DNA of 64,000 bases from JBHOQS01 sp042408875 (lineage in GTDB: Bacteria; Chloroflexota; UBA11872; JBHOQS01): the NCBI GenBank assembly GCA_042408875.1, contig JBHOQS010000006.1, positions 86,340 through 150,339 of the forward strand. Direction: 5' to 3'. Both the position numbers and the translations under genes were made by a program. The notes under the pieces are model-generated. The model was not told where the DNA came from and searched no databases. It was given only the letters and a program-made list of their open reading frames with translations. Positions 1-8,886 of this stretch are shown here, in pieces (position 1 is the first letter of the stretch; each line of letters opens with the position of its first letter).

Positions 1-322
1 TCGGGCGCACATCGCGCGCCGCCATGCTCGGCGAGGCATCGATCACCATGACCACGTGCCGTGTGAGCTGCGCCTGGCCGGGCAGAAACGGCCGCGCCAG
101 CGCGAGGGCCAGCGCCGCGAGCACGCCCAGTTGCAGGAACATCAGCAGATTGCGGCGCAGCGGCTGCCAGGGCGTCTCGCTCGTGGTCTCACGGACGGCT
201 TCCTGCCATAGCCACAGGCTCGACACCACGCGCCGGTCCCGGCGCGGGCGCAGCATGTACAGCAGCAGGATGATGAGCCCGCCCAGCAGCCAGAGCAACT
301 GAGCGGGAGCCAGGAACGTCAC
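1..322 (-). CDS. BatA-like aerotolerance/VWA membrane protein (partial, 5' part)
   Basis: The frame opens with GTG at 322-320, overlapping the TGA of the upstream DUF58 gene in a GTGA arrangement, and runs off the window start. The first residues form a membrane helix (LLWLLGGLIILLLYML) followed by RPRRDRR. A second hydrophobic helix lies near residues 57-75. Then comes VVMVIDASPSM, the start of a von Willebrand A domain with the DxSxS metal site. This order is that of the BatA N-terminal double-membrane region plus VWA. The tight overlap places it in one operon with moxR and the DUF58 gene. The C-terminus is outside the window, so the exact subfamily is open. Confidence 0.75.
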   Translation of the reverse strand, partial: MTFLAPAQLLWLLGGLIILLLYMLRPRRDRRVVSSLWLWQEAVRETTSETPWQPLRRNLLMFLQLGVLAALALALARPFLPGQAQLTRHVVMVIDASPSMAARDVRP

Positions 323-1212
323 GTGATCAGCATCCTTCGTGGCCGCAGCGTGTGGAACAGCAGGTCTTCCAGTGGAACCGACGTATCCACCAGCAGATAG
401 AATGCCTCGCGCCGAGCGCAGAACGCCTCCAGGCCATTGCACCAGTTCATCAGGCGCTGGCGGTAGCGCTCCAGCACATGCTCGTCGGTGGTGAGATCGA
501 CCGCCTCGTCACTCTCGCAGTCAATGAGCTGGAGATCGCCTTTGAGATCCGGGTGAAGCTCTGTCGGATCAAGCAGGTGGATAGCCCAGAGCTCAAAGCC
601 CTTATCCAGCAGCGCCTGAAGCCCATCGTACGCCGAGCCACCCATGAAATCCGACAGCACAATCGCCAGGCCAGTCGCCCCGCGGCGAGATGCATAGCTG
701 CGTAAGGCGCGGCGGAAGTCCGTCTCGCCCCGCGGCCGTAGGCTCTCCAAGAACTGGAAGACGCGAAAGATATTCGCCCGCCCGCGCGTCGGCGGCAACG
801 TCTCGTGGAGCCCGGTGCTGAAGGCCGTGATAGTGAGGCGGTCGTAGCCCGCCAGGGCCACATAGCCCAGCGCGGCAGCAAGCCGCCGGGCGTACGCCAG
901 CTTATTGTAGGTGCCCCAATCCATCGAGCGCGAGACGTCCATCAAGATGTGGACGCCGAGGTTCTCCTCATCCTCGCGCAGCTTCAGGAAGAGGCGGCCG
1001 AGCCGGCCATAGATATTCCAGTCGATCTGCCGAAAGTCGTCTCCGTGGACGTACTCCCGATAGTCGGCGAACTCGATCGAGGACCCGCGGCGGCGGCTGC
1101 GGCGCCAGCCTTCGCCGGGCGCGCCGTGGATGCGCCGCGACGCCAGCCGCAGGCGGGAGAGTTTGTGCAGGAGCGCAGTATCGAGCAGCGGTGCAGGTGC
1201 CGGCGCAGCCAT
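319..1212 (-). CDS. DUF58 domain-containing protein
   Basis: This 297-residue protein has the DUF58 core. SIEFADYREYVHGDDFRQID lies near residues 45-64, followed by a VWA-like segment with HILMDVSRSMDWG carrying a DxSxS metal-site motif. DUF58 proteins sit in MoxR-DUF58-VWA operons and are thought to act with the MoxR ATPase as a chaperone-like or assembly module; the molecular role is not established. The ATG at 1212 overlaps the last base of the moxR stop codon, and the next gene overlaps this stop, so the three are translationally coupled. No membrane helix is evident, suggesting a cytoplasmic protein. Confidence 0.9.
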   Translation of the reverse strand: MAAPAPAPLLDTALLHKLSRLRLASRRIHGAPGEGWRRSRRRGSSIEFADYREYVHGDDFRQIDWNIYGRLGRLFLKLREDEENLGVHILMDVSRSMDWGTYNKLAYARRLAAALGYVALAGYDRLTITAFSTGLHETLPPTRGRANIFRVFQFLESLRPRGETDFRRALRSYASRRGATGLAIVLSDFMGGSAYDGLQALLDKGFELWAIHLLDPTELHPDLKGDLQLIDCESDEAVDLTTDEHVLERYRQRLMNWCNGLEAFCARREAFYLLVDTSVPLEDLLFHTLRPRRMLIT

Positions 1213-2201
1213 TAGTCTTCGGGTACCGTCTCGATAATCTGCTGGATGATCGCATCCGGCTGGATGCCTTCTGCTTCTGCCTCGAAGTTCAGGATCAGGC
1301 GGTGGCGCAGCGCAGCTGGGGCCACCGCACGGATATCCTCGAACGCCACGTTATAGCGACCCTGCAAGAGCGCCCGCACCTTCGCCCCCATGACCATGTA
1401 AATGGCCCCGCGCGGGGATGGTCCGTAGCGCACATAGCGCTTTGTCGCCGGCACGGCCGCTGCGTTCTCCGGGTTCGCCGCCTCCCAGATGCGCAGCGCG
1501 TACTCCTGGACGTGCGTGGCGATCGGCACCTCCAATACGAGCGCCTGCATGGTCAAGATATCCTCTCCGGAGGCGATCTTCTGCACCCGCGGCCGGATGT
1601 GCTGGGTGTTACGGTTGAGGATCTCCATCATCTCATCGACCGATGGCATCGTGACATTGAGCTTAAACATGAAGCGGTCGAGCTGCGCTTCCGGCAGCGG
1701 GTATGTCCCCTGCATCTCGATAGGGTTCTGCGTCGCCATGACGAAGAACGGCGAGGGCAACCGGTGCATGGTGTTCGCCACCGTCACCGTACGCTCCTGC
1801 ATCGCCTCGAGGAGCGCCGACTGCGTCTTCGGCGTGGCCCGGTTGATCTCATCGGCCAGCACCAGGTTGGCAAAGATCGGCCCAGGCTCAAAGCGGAACG
1901 TGCGCTCGCCAGTGCGCTCCTCGTCGATGATGTTCGTGCCAGTGATATCCGCTGGCATCAGGTCAGGGGTGAACTGGATGCGCGAGTAGCGCAGATCCAG
2001 CACTTCCGAGAGCGTGCGGATCAGCATCGTCTTGCCCAGCCCGGGCACACCCTCAAGGAGGGTATGCCCGCCGGCCAGGAGGGCAATGATCGTTCCCTGC
2101 ACGACCTCCTGCTGACCGACGATGACCTTGCTCACCTCGCGGGCGATGGCCTGCGCCTTTTGCTGGAACTGCTCAACGGCAGACTCAACAGATGAGAGCA
2201 T
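1212..2201 (-). CDS. MoxR-family AAA+ ATPase
   Basis: This 329-residue protein matches the usual length of MoxR ATPases. Walker A is GVPGLGKTM near residue 53. Walker B and its extension are LVLADEINRATPKTQSALLE. Sensor region ATQNPIEMQGTYPLPEAQLD is typical of the family. MoxR proteins act as ATP-driven chaperones on partner VWA proteins. The directly following DUF58 and BatA-like genes are the expected partners. The gene follows a 430-bp gap containing a tandem repeat that may be its control region. The family assignment is firm; the client protein is unknown. Confidence 0.93.
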   Translation of the reverse strand: MLSSVESAVEQFQQKAQAIAREVSKVIVGQQEVVQGTIIALLAGGHTLLEGVPGLGKTMLIRTLSEVLDLRYSRIQFTPDLMPADITGTNIIDEERTGERTFRFEPGPIFANLVLADEINRATPKTQSALLEAMQERTVTVANTMHRLPSPFFVMATQNPIEMQGTYPLPEAQLDRFMFKLNVTMPSVDEMMEILNRNTQHIRPRVQKIASGEDILTMQALVLEVPIATHVQEYALRIWEAANPENAAAVPATKRYVRYGPSPRGAIYMVMGAKVRALLQGRYNVAFEDIRAVAPAALRHRLILNFEAEAEGIQPDAIIQQIIETVPED

Positions 2202-2631
2202 CGCTGTATCGTTTTCCTCTGGCTCTAGTTACTCTTGTTAGGCTGGATCCTCGAGGGATGCTGACTACTTTAGGTAGCATCGGTTTTAGGTAGTATCGGT
2301 TTATTGTCGAGTACGATAGTTCTTGTTCGGTTACACGTTGCCCGTACACTGCCCTGCCCGCCAGGGCCGGTGATGGCTGATGCGCATACACCGGCCCTGG
2401 CACCAGAGAAGGGGACGCAGGGAGGGGACAGCCTGCCCAGGTCGCACGGAGCACACACAGCGCTGGTAATCGCATACTCTCTTACCGGCGTATGCACCCC
2501 GGCCATGTCCCTGGCTATATTGTACTCAATCCCTCCGGCCGGTCTCGCCTCTCACCAGCGCCCTTTAGCCTGGCCCGCGGAGATGCCGGCAGGCACACTA
2601 GAAGACCTGCCGGGGTGGCAGCCTCGTATCT
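2202..2631. promoter_or_regulatory. Intergenic region upstream of moxR with tandem repeat and two hairpins
   Basis: No gene is supported here. A 16-bp tandem duplication (TTTAGGTAGCATCGGT, one mismatch) lies at 2269-2284 and 2285-2300, about 70-100 bp upstream of the minus-strand moxR start, where an operator could lie. A perfect 13-bp inverted repeat at 2360-2372/2389-2401 has a 16-nt loop. A perfect 8-bp inverted repeat at 2586-2593/2606-2613 sits just past the stop of the upstream minus-strand gene and may be its terminator, although no U tract follows. Confidence 0.5.
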
Positions 2632-4269
2632 CTAGCGGCGATCATCCAGCGAGCCAAAGTACTGGCGCACGAGCTGGGTCCGGTCGAGCGGGACAAAGTG
2701 GCTGCCCTCGCTGGCGCCGCCGATCGTCGGCGCGGCCGGGGGCAGCGGCAGCGGATTATTGTCCAGCAGCAGCGGCGCGCTGTCCGGCGGAATAGGCCGG
2801 AAGGTTGGTGGCGCGTCGCTCAGCACGCCAGGCAGCGGGACGCTACGCGCATTGACATTGAGGCGCGGTGCCGGCTCGCTATTCGACTCGCCGGTGCCAT
2901 CGCCGCGGCCCGCGCCACCGCCCCGCGCTCCCCGCTCAGAGCTGCCCTGACCCTGCGCGCCCTGCTGCTGGTCGCTGCGCGCGGCCTGGGCCTGGTCGGC
3001 CGCCATCCCGCCGGCCGCGCCCAGCCGGCCACGCGGCTGGGCCTGCGGCGCGCCCTCCTGCTGCTGGCGGGCCAGCGCCTCGAGATCCTGCACCGCCCGC
3101 TCAAGGTCCTGCTGCGCCTGCCCGGCCTGGGCGCGCTGCATCAACTGCTGGGCCATTTGCCGGAGCGCATCCTGCGCCTGCTGATCGTTCTGCTGCTCCA
3201 ACCCCTCGCTCGCCGAGCGCATCTGCTGGGCCGTCCTGGCATCAGCCCGTGCCGCCTGCTCTGCCGCCTGGCGCAGCCGCTCGGCCAGCGCCTGTCGCTC
3301 CTGCGGCGTCAGGCTCTGAAGGTTCTGCGCCAGCGCCTCCATCTGCCGTGCAGCACGGTCGTACTCCTGTCTGGACAAGCTCTCCGAGAGCGGCCGTGTC
3401 AGCGCCATGTCTTTCAGCGCCTTAGCCAGCTCGTTGTACGCCTTCTGCGCAGTCGCATCGAAGGCGCTGCGCTGGATATCGAGCTCCCACTGGGCCTGGC
3501 GCAGCATCGAGAGCGCTTCCTCAGGGGTGATCTGTTTCTCCGCAAGCTGGCGGTTGATCTCTTTGATGAGCTCACTCACGTCCTGCGCCCGGGCAGCCTG
3601 GGTCTCCGGCGACTGCCCCTCGGTCGCCGCCGGCGTCTCCGCTTGGGGCAGGGCCCCGCCGTCAAGCAGGCTGGACGAGCCAGTGAGCGCGACACCGCCC
3701 CAGAACGGCAGGATAAGGGCCGCGCTGAGCGTCAGGGTCAGCGCGTGCATTTGTACGGGCGGCAGGCGCAGCGGGAACGCCTCCGCCGGCCGGATCTGCT
3801 GCGCCACGACGGTAGCATGCCGGACCTGGAATGCCGCGAGCGTGCCTGCCGCCTCCTGCCCCGGCGCCGGCGGGCCGCCGAAGCGGGATTGCAGTTCCAC
3901 CGCCGTGGCCAGGCGTTCCTTCAGCCCCAGCCGGGCGTCGTACGCCCGCGCGGCCGCCAGGAGCGGGATGCGCCGGCGGCTGATACGCCAGCACTGGGAG
4001 GCGAAGAGCAAGGCCGCCGCCGCTACCGGCACCAGCGGCGGCAGCCAGGTCATCACCGCGTAGGCCGCGTAGGCGAGCACCAGGCCCGCAACGATGCTGA
4101 GCCAGGCGGCCTGCGCGACGGCGGGCAGGTTCTCGTACCACCACAGCCGGCGCCGTAGCTCGACCAGCCGCATGGTGAGTGGGGTATTCGGCGCGACCTC
4201 CGGCTCCTGCGCAGGGGTACGCGCAGCCGGCCAGGAAGAGAGGCGGTTCAGGCGGATCATTTCCCTCAC
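2632..4269 (-). CDS. Membrane protein with Gln-rich coiled-coil (DUF4175-like)
   Basis: This 545-residue protein has a soluble N-terminus and two adjacent membrane helices near residues 52-95. A third hydrophobic segment lies around 170-190. Between about 235 and 420 is a long Gln/Ala/Glu-rich coiled coil (for example EQQNDQQAQDALRQMAQQLM), followed by a Gly-rich, disordered C-terminus. The layout resembles DUF4175-type membrane proteins found beside MoxR operons, but I cannot confirm the family. It lies upstream of moxR on the same strand with a 430-bp gap, so a functional link is plausible and unproven. Confidence 0.75.
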   Translation of the reverse strand: MREMIRLNRLSSWPAARTPAQEPEVAPNTPLTMRLVELRRRLWWYENLPAVAQAAWLSIVAGLVLAYAAYAVMTWLPPLVPVAAAALLFASQCWRISRRRIPLLAAARAYDARLGLKERLATAVELQSRFGGPPAPGQEAAGTLAAFQVRHATVVAQQIRPAEAFPLRLPPVQMHALTLTLSAALILPFWGGVALTGSSSLLDGGALPQAETPAATEGQSPETQAARAQDVSELIKEINRQLAEKQITPEEALSMLRQAQWELDIQRSAFDATAQKAYNELAKALKDMALTRPLSESLSRQEYDRAARQMEALAQNLQSLTPQERQALAERLRQAAEQAARADARTAQQMRSASEGLEQQNDQQAQDALRQMAQQLMQRAQAGQAQQDLERAVQDLEALARQQQEGAPQAQPRGRLGAAGGMAADQAQAARSDQQQGAQGQGSSERGARGGGAGRGDGTGESNSEPAPRLNVNARSVPLPGVLSDAPPTFRPIPPDSAPLLLDNNPLPLPPAAPTIGGASEGSHFVPLDRTQLVRQYFGSLDDRR

Positions 4270-4662
4270 CGTTGGACGGGATCACCACCGTCCTGCCCCA
4301 CCCACACTGCTACGGGGCGAACGACCGCTCGGCGCCCGTACGACGGAGCGGAGGCGGGGATGCCTGGACAACACTACCCTTTCTCGACCGAGGCTCCGGG
4401 GGAAGAGACGGCAGATCACACAGCGTGTGGACGAACCGTCACCGATGCCTCGGACACCATTGTAGCACCGTGCCAGATGCGCAACAACCGTACCAGGCGT
4501 GTGCCGGGGGCGTTCGCGGACCGCTGCGTGCAAGTTTTAGGAAATCTATATATGATTCTGATATATCTGATCTAGATGATCTGACACCCTGCCTGGCCTT
4601 CTGAATGCAAGAGCGCGGGGCCAGCACGGCTCGACGGCTGGCCAGCGTTGCCGCTGAAGCCG
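4270..4662. other. Intergenic region with AT-rich stretch and terminator-like hairpin
   Basis: No gene is supported. An AT-rich stretch at about 4530-4580 repeats GATCTGA-like words and probably carries the promoter for the minus-strand membrane protein. A 7-bp inverted repeat at 4619-4625/4637-4643, downstream of the Cys-rich gene on the minus strand, is a candidate terminator. Confidence 0.35.
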
Positions 4663-5088
4663 CTAAGGCCACAGCAGAGAGAGCAAGGGATGCCGGCGCC
4701 GCGGCGCTGGCAGGCGGGTGGCCTGCATGACATAGGCGAGCACACGAAACCCGCAGCCACACGGGCATGGGTGGTCGGAGAAGCCGGCAGTGATGCAGTA
4801 CGCCGGCTCCCCCTCGGGGCGGTGCTGATCACAGTACCGGCTGATCCGGATGGTGAAAGGGTCGAGCCGGTGGAGCACCGGATGGCGGCAGCGCGTGCCG
4901 CGTGCGCCGGTGCCCAGGCATGTGACCGGCGCATCGTCATGGGCATCCCACAAGGCGAAGACCCACGCCGGCCCGATCCGCACCTGGAGGATCCCGTTCT
5001 CATCCCGCCACCAGCGCTCATACGAGTCGCTCGCCGGGTCGCCGTGGCTCCCGCGACCAGGCCAGGCAGTCGCGCGTTCCGCACACAT
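4663..5088 (-). CDS. Cys-rich small hypothetical protein, probable zinc binding
   Basis: This 141-residue protein has no signal peptide. It contains a Trp-rich start (YERWWRDENG, ALWDAHDD) and two Cys clusters. C57, C67 and C86 with H89 look like a zinc site, and CPCGCG at 108-113 is a second cluster. The spaced Cys/His pairs and the absence of a comparable open frame on the other strand argue that this frame is coding. A conflicting minus-strand frame (4572-5084) is Arg/Ser-rich and lacks protein-like composition. Function is not recognised. A tandem AGTATACTG repeat lies about 75-90 bp upstream of the start. Confidence 0.65.
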   Translation of the reverse strand: MCAERATAWPGRGSHGDPASDSYERWWRDENGILQVRIGPAWVFALWDAHDDAPVTCLGTGARGTRCRHPVLHRLDPFTIRISRYCDQHRPEGEPAYCITAGFSDHPCPCGCGFRVLAYVMQATRLPAPRRRHPLLSLLWP

Positions 5089-5530
5089 TGGTATCTGTTA
5101 TCTGCCCTGCCCAGGGCAGCGCGCTTACGCCGGGTGTGTCACATCCACCGTCTGTCTGTAAAGTATACTGAGTATACTGCGGGCAGGAGCGCGCGCAACG
5201 TGTGCTTCCTCGCTAGAGCGGGAATCAGGGATTTTCCTTGACGTCAAGCCGCCCGGCCCTGGCTAGACTGGGAAGTAGATTGGGAAGTCGCCGCGCAATG
5301 TGGCAGGATTTCTGGGGCAGGGCCCCTGTGAGATGCTCTCTGTTGGGGCCCGGTACCAGGATCTGCCAACGTCAGCACGCCTCTCCAGCACCAAGAACTG
5401 CTATCATCTATCTGCTCTTTTAGTTGCTCTTTTATCGGTGGTTCTTTGTGATATCGGTGGTTCTTTGTGGTTCTTTAAAGAACCACAAAGAACCACTAAA
5501 AGAACTCCTAGCAAAGGGGGTATCGAAGGC
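5089..5530. promoter_or_regulatory. Divergent control region with tandem operator-like repeat and a 40-bp palindrome
   Basis: No gene is supported. AGTATACTG occurs twice in tandem at 5162-5170 and 5171-5179; each copy contains a self-complementary AGTATACT. Further right the 10-mer GTGGTTCTTT occurs at 5438-5447, 5457-5466 and 5467-5476. The last two copies are followed immediately by two inverted copies, giving a perfect 40-bp palindrome at 5457-5496 with no loop. It ends 17 bp before the ribosome binding site AAAGGGGG (5513-5520) of the cupredoxin gene. Confidence 0.6.
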
Positions 5531-5956
5531 ATGGTGCAGTCCTGGACACGGTGGGTGGGGGCGGGGCTGAGCTGTGCTATCCTGGCGGGCACGCTCGCCT
5601 GCGGCAGCCCGCAGCCCGCAGCCGAGTTCACCGTGCGGGCGCGGGAGTTCACCTTCGAGCCGGCAACGATTGCCATTCCGGCCAACACACGAGTGCGCAT
5701 CACGCTCATCAACCAGGGCTCGGTTGAGCACGACTGGAAAGTTGCTGGACTGCGCGCGCAGGTCCACCGCGAGCAGCACGCCGGCGGGCATGGAACGACC
5801 AGCGCTCCCGGCGAGGTGCACCTGCATGCCACCCCAGGCAATCGCAGCAGGGTCGAGCTTACGGCCACGCAGCCGGGCACGTACGAGATTACCTGTACTG
5901 TGCCCGGCCACCGGGAGGCCGGCATGCAGGGCACGCTGACCGTGCGGGTGAGCTAA
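5531..5956 (+). CDS. Cupredoxin-domain lipoprotein
   Basis: The start at 5531 is preferred because AAAGGGGG lies 10 bp upstream. The longer open frame to 5300 runs through a 40-bp palindrome. The 141-residue product has a lipoprotein signal ending LAGTLAC with C24 as lipid anchor. A plastocyanin/sulfocyanin-like blue-copper domain follows. Type 1 copper ligands are visible: His in VEHDWKV, then Cys, His and Met in CTVPGHREAGM. A His-rich insert (HREQHAGGHG) lies between them. It should be an exported electron carrier. It overlaps the convergent sulfatase stop by three bases. The redox partner is unknown; a second cupredoxin lies at 57472-57960. Confidence 0.85.
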   Translation: MVQSWTRWVGAGLSCAILAGTLACGSPQPAAEFTVRAREFTFEPATIAIPANTRVRITLINQGSVEHDWKVAGLRAQVHREQHAGGHGTTSAPGEVHLHATPGNRSRVELTATQPGTYEITCTVPGHREAGMQGTLTVRVS

Positions 5957-7410
5957 CTACCCGCCCGGCCCAGCCGGCGCAACAGATCCTCGGCCGCCCA
6001 CGCTCGCCTGGTAGCGCGCAGCCGCTCCAGGAACGCTTCTAGCCGGTTGCGCACGTACCACGGCCCGCCCTCCTGCATCACCGTCAGCATCGGATCAGGG
6101 GCGGCGTCTGGCCCGCAGAGACACTGCTGCCACCAGTCCATCAGCAGCCGGTCACAGGCGGCAACAACGTCGGGCCGGCTGGTGGCGAGATCGACCGTCT
6201 CGTGCGGGTCCTGGGCCAGATCGAAGAGCATCACCGGCTCGAACGGGTGATGGCCGGGATGGTAGGTCCTGATACAGAGCCAGGTGCCCGTGCGCACGGC
6301 CCGCTGACAGGTCCAGGCACCCTGGCCCATAACCAGGTACGGCCGGCCCTCGAACGGCTCGCCGCGCAGCGCGGCGGCAAACGAGCGCCCGTCCCAGCGC
6401 CGCGGCGCAGTCACGCCGAGCAGCTCGCACAGGGTCGGCGCCAGGTCAAGCTGATACATCAGCGCGTCGCACCGCCCTGGCTTCGTCACGCCCGGCCAGC
6501 GCACGATCAGCGGCACGCGGCAGGTCGGGTGATCGGCCGTCTGATGATCGCCATAGATGTTGAGCTCTCCCTGGTTCTCCCCGTGGTCGGCGCTGAAGAT
6601 GATCGCCGTCTCCTCGAGCACACCCAGGGAGTCAAGTGTCTCCAGCACCTGGCCAATGTGGTCGTCCATGTAGCGGATGCCCGTGTCGTAGCCGTCGATC
6701 CAGCGAACGTAGTCGGCGCGCGTGGCGATCTCAGCCGGCATGCGTGGGAAGGCTGTACGCCGCTCCGGCTGGTCCCGCGCCGACATCGGCCCATAGCTCT
6801 CCCAGTGGCGGCGGATGGTCTCCTCGTCCGGCCAGGCCGGCCCCGGCACGCCCTCGAACGGATTGCCGTATTCGAGCGGCGTACGATACGGGGTGTGCGG
6901 GTCCCAATAGTTGATGTGTAGGAAATAGCTTTCGTCGCGGCCGTGCGCCTCCAGCCAGGGCAGCACCGCCGCGTTCACCTCCGCAGCGATCTCCCGCCCG
7001 TTCGCGTTCGAGTGCTTATGGATCTCGTCCCAGCCGGCATAGAAGTGCCAGGCCAGGTGGCGCTGGGCGAAGGTCGTGAAGGTGACCGTGCGGATGCCGG
7101 CGCGGCTGAGCGCCATCGGCAGCGGCAGCAGCTCGGGATTCGTCATATGGCCGTCGCCGGGGTAGCGCATCCGCGCCGCTGTGCCGCCGTGGCCGACCAC
7201 GCCGTTCTTGATCCCGAAGCGCCCGCTGAAGAGCGCCGTGCGCGAGGGCAGGCACGGCGCGTCGCTGGCGTAGCAGTTCGTGAATACCACACCCTCGGCA
7301 GCGATACGGTCGATGTGCGGGCTAGTGTCGCGACCGGTGGCCTGCCGGTAGCCATAGCAGCCGAGATGATCGGGCCGGCACGAGTCCATGTCAATGTAGA
7401 CGATACGCAT
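5953..7410 (-). CDS. Sulfatase (alkaline phosphatase superfamily, type I)
   Basis: The 485-residue protein begins RIVYIDMDSCRPDHLGCYGY, the metal-binding opening of type I sulfatases. CLPSR at 53-57 matches the CxPSR formylglycine signature, so C53 would need oxidation by a formylglycine-generating enzyme, which is not in this window. Further metal and active-site motifs are HINYWDPHTPY and FSADHGENQGE. No signal peptide is seen, so a cytoplasmic location is likely. The neighbouring isomerase and oxidoreductase genes suggest sugar or sulfo-sugar catabolism, but the substrate cannot be read from sequence. Confidence 0.9.
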   Translation of the reverse strand: MRIVYIDMDSCRPDHLGCYGYRQATGRDTSPHIDRIAAEGVVFTNCYASDAPCLPSRTALFSGRFGIKNGVVGHGGTAARMRYPGDGHMTNPELLPLPMALSRAGIRTVTFTTFAQRHLAWHFYAGWDEIHKHSNANGREIAAEVNAAVLPWLEAHGRDESYFLHINYWDPHTPYRTPLEYGNPFEGVPGPAWPDEETIRRHWESYGPMSARDQPERRTAFPRMPAEIATRADYVRWIDGYDTGIRYMDDHIGQVLETLDSLGVLEETAIIFSADHGENQGELNIYGDHQTADHPTCRVPLIVRWPGVTKPGRCDALMYQLDLAPTLCELLGVTAPRRWDGRSFAAALRGEPFEGRPYLVMGQGAWTCQRAVRTGTWLCIRTYHPGHHPFEPVMLFDLAQDPHETVDLATSRPDVVAACDRLLMDWWQQCLCGPDAAPDPMLTVMQEGGPWYVRNRLEAFLERLRATRRAWAAEDLLRRLGRAGS

Positions 7411-7524
7411 GCGGCATACCTCCAGTGCCGGTTTCGGTTCGACGCTGGGATATTTATCAGGGGCACAATGGTGCTACCCAAATGCCAATCCCCGCCCCGG
7501 TAGGGGCACAGCGCCGCTGCGGCC

Positions 7525-8739
7525 CTACGATGCCTCACGCTCGACCACTGGAAAGTCGGCCTGCACGAGCTCTGCATACTTCAAGCCAGTGCCCGTGTTG
7601 AACAGCACAATACGCTCGTCCGGGCGCAGGAAGCCCTGCCGCAGGAGACGCTTGGCTGCCGCCCAGGTCGCTGCACCCTCCGGGGCGGCGAAGATGCCTT
7701 CGCATGCCCCCAGCTCACGCATAGCCGTGATGATCTCCTCGTCGCTGACCGCCAGCGCTGTGCCGCCCGATTCACGGAGAGCTCGCAGGATGAGATAGTC
7801 GGCGATGGCCACGGGCACGCGCAGGCCGCTGGCGATTGTCGAGGCGTTCTCCCAGGGCGGGGCATGCTCCAGCCCCCGTTCGAACGCTCGCACGATCGGC
7901 GCGCAACCGGCCGCTTGCACCGAGATCATCCTGGGGCGCCGCCGGCCGATCAGGCCGAGGGCCTCGAGCTCGGCGAATGCCTTCCACATCCCGACGATGC
8001 CGGTACCGCCGCCGGTCGGATAGATGATGGCATCCGGGAGCTCCCAGCCGAACTGCTCAGCCAGCTCCAGCCCCATCGTCTTCTTACCCTCGGCGCGGTA
8101 CGGCTCTTTCAGCGTCGAGACGTCAAACCAGCCCTCAACAGCGGCGTGGCGGCGCACCAGGGCGCCGCAGTCGTTGATCAGGCCGCGCACCAGTGTCACG
8201 TGCGCGCCGTAGATCGTACTTTCTTTTTTATTGAGATCGGGCGTATCCACGGGCATGTAGAGGTGCACCTCGATGCCGGCGCGAGCGCCGTAGGCAGCCA
8301 GCGCTGAGCCGGCATTGCCGGCTGAGGGGATGGCGATGCGGCGCACACCCAACTCACAGGCCCGCGAGACCGCGGCGGCGAGGCCGCGGGCCTTGAAGGT
8401 GCCAGTTGGGTTCAAACCTTCTTCTTTAATAAAAAGCGCCGTGCAGCCGAATGCGGCGCCGAGGCGCCGGGCCGGCAGGAGCGGGGTGTCCCCCTCGCCA
8501 AGCGTGACGATATGGCGGGGGTCGCGCACCGGCAAAAGCTCCCGCCAGCGCCACATGCCGCGCGGGCGGCGCGCCAGGTCCTCGGGCCGAAGCGTCCGGC
8601 CCGCCCGCTCCAGGTCGTAGCGGGCGAAGAGTACCTTCCCGCAGGCGGGACATACCGTGTGCAGCTCATCAGCGCTGTACCTGGCAGCGCAGGCGGTGCA
8701 CTCGAGAAAGGAAAGGGCACTGGAAGACTGCTCAGTCAT
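7525..8739 (-). CDS. Threonine synthase-like PLP enzyme
   Basis: The open frame extends to 9312 but overlaps the divergent isomerase. ATG at 8739, preceded by AGAGG, gives a 404-residue protein of normal length. A zinc ribbon opens it (Cys at 14, 17, 30, 33). The PLP lysine is K117 in NPTGTFKARG, and PTGGGTGIVG is the phosphate-binding loop. Threonine synthase converts O-phosphohomoserine to threonine. The zinc-ribbon subclass also includes related PLP enzymes such as cysteate synthase, so specificity is not certain. No homoserine pathway gene lies nearby. Confidence 0.85.
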   Translation of the reverse strand: MTEQSSSALSFLECTACAARYSADELHTVCPACGKVLFARYDLERAGRTLRPEDLARRPRGMWRWRELLPVRDPRHIVTLGEGDTPLLPARRLGAAFGCTALFIKEEGLNPTGTFKARGLAAAVSRACELGVRRIAIPSAGNAGSALAAYGARAGIEVHLYMPVDTPDLNKKESTIYGAHVTLVRGLINDCGALVRRHAAVEGWFDVSTLKEPYRAEGKKTMGLELAEQFGWELPDAIIYPTGGGTGIVGMWKAFAELEALGLIGRRRPRMISVQAAGCAPIVRAFERGLEHAPPWENASTIASGLRVPVAIADYLILRALRESGGTALAVSDEEIITAMRELGACEGIFAAPEGAATWAAAKRLLRQGFLRPDERIVLFNTGTGLKYAELVQADFPVVEREAS

Positions 8740-8886
8740 GTCTGCCTCTAGATAGGACGGGACGGGGTAGGGGTCCCGCCCGCCCAAATAGTGTACACTA
8801 GCGCAGCGGACCGTGCGACACCGTTCGGTAACATCGATTTCTGATACATCACGCTCCAGATACCACTCCGGGAGGAGTATGAGAGC

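Noticed and set aside
2698..4158. 486-residue plus-strand open frame
   Set aside because: Arg/Leu-rich antisense shadow of the minus-strand membrane protein, a normal effect of high GC.
4572..5084. 170-residue minus-strand frame overlapping the Cys-rich gene
   Set aside because: Arg/Ser/Ala-rich composition; the alternative frame has ordered Cys/His motifs and balanced composition.
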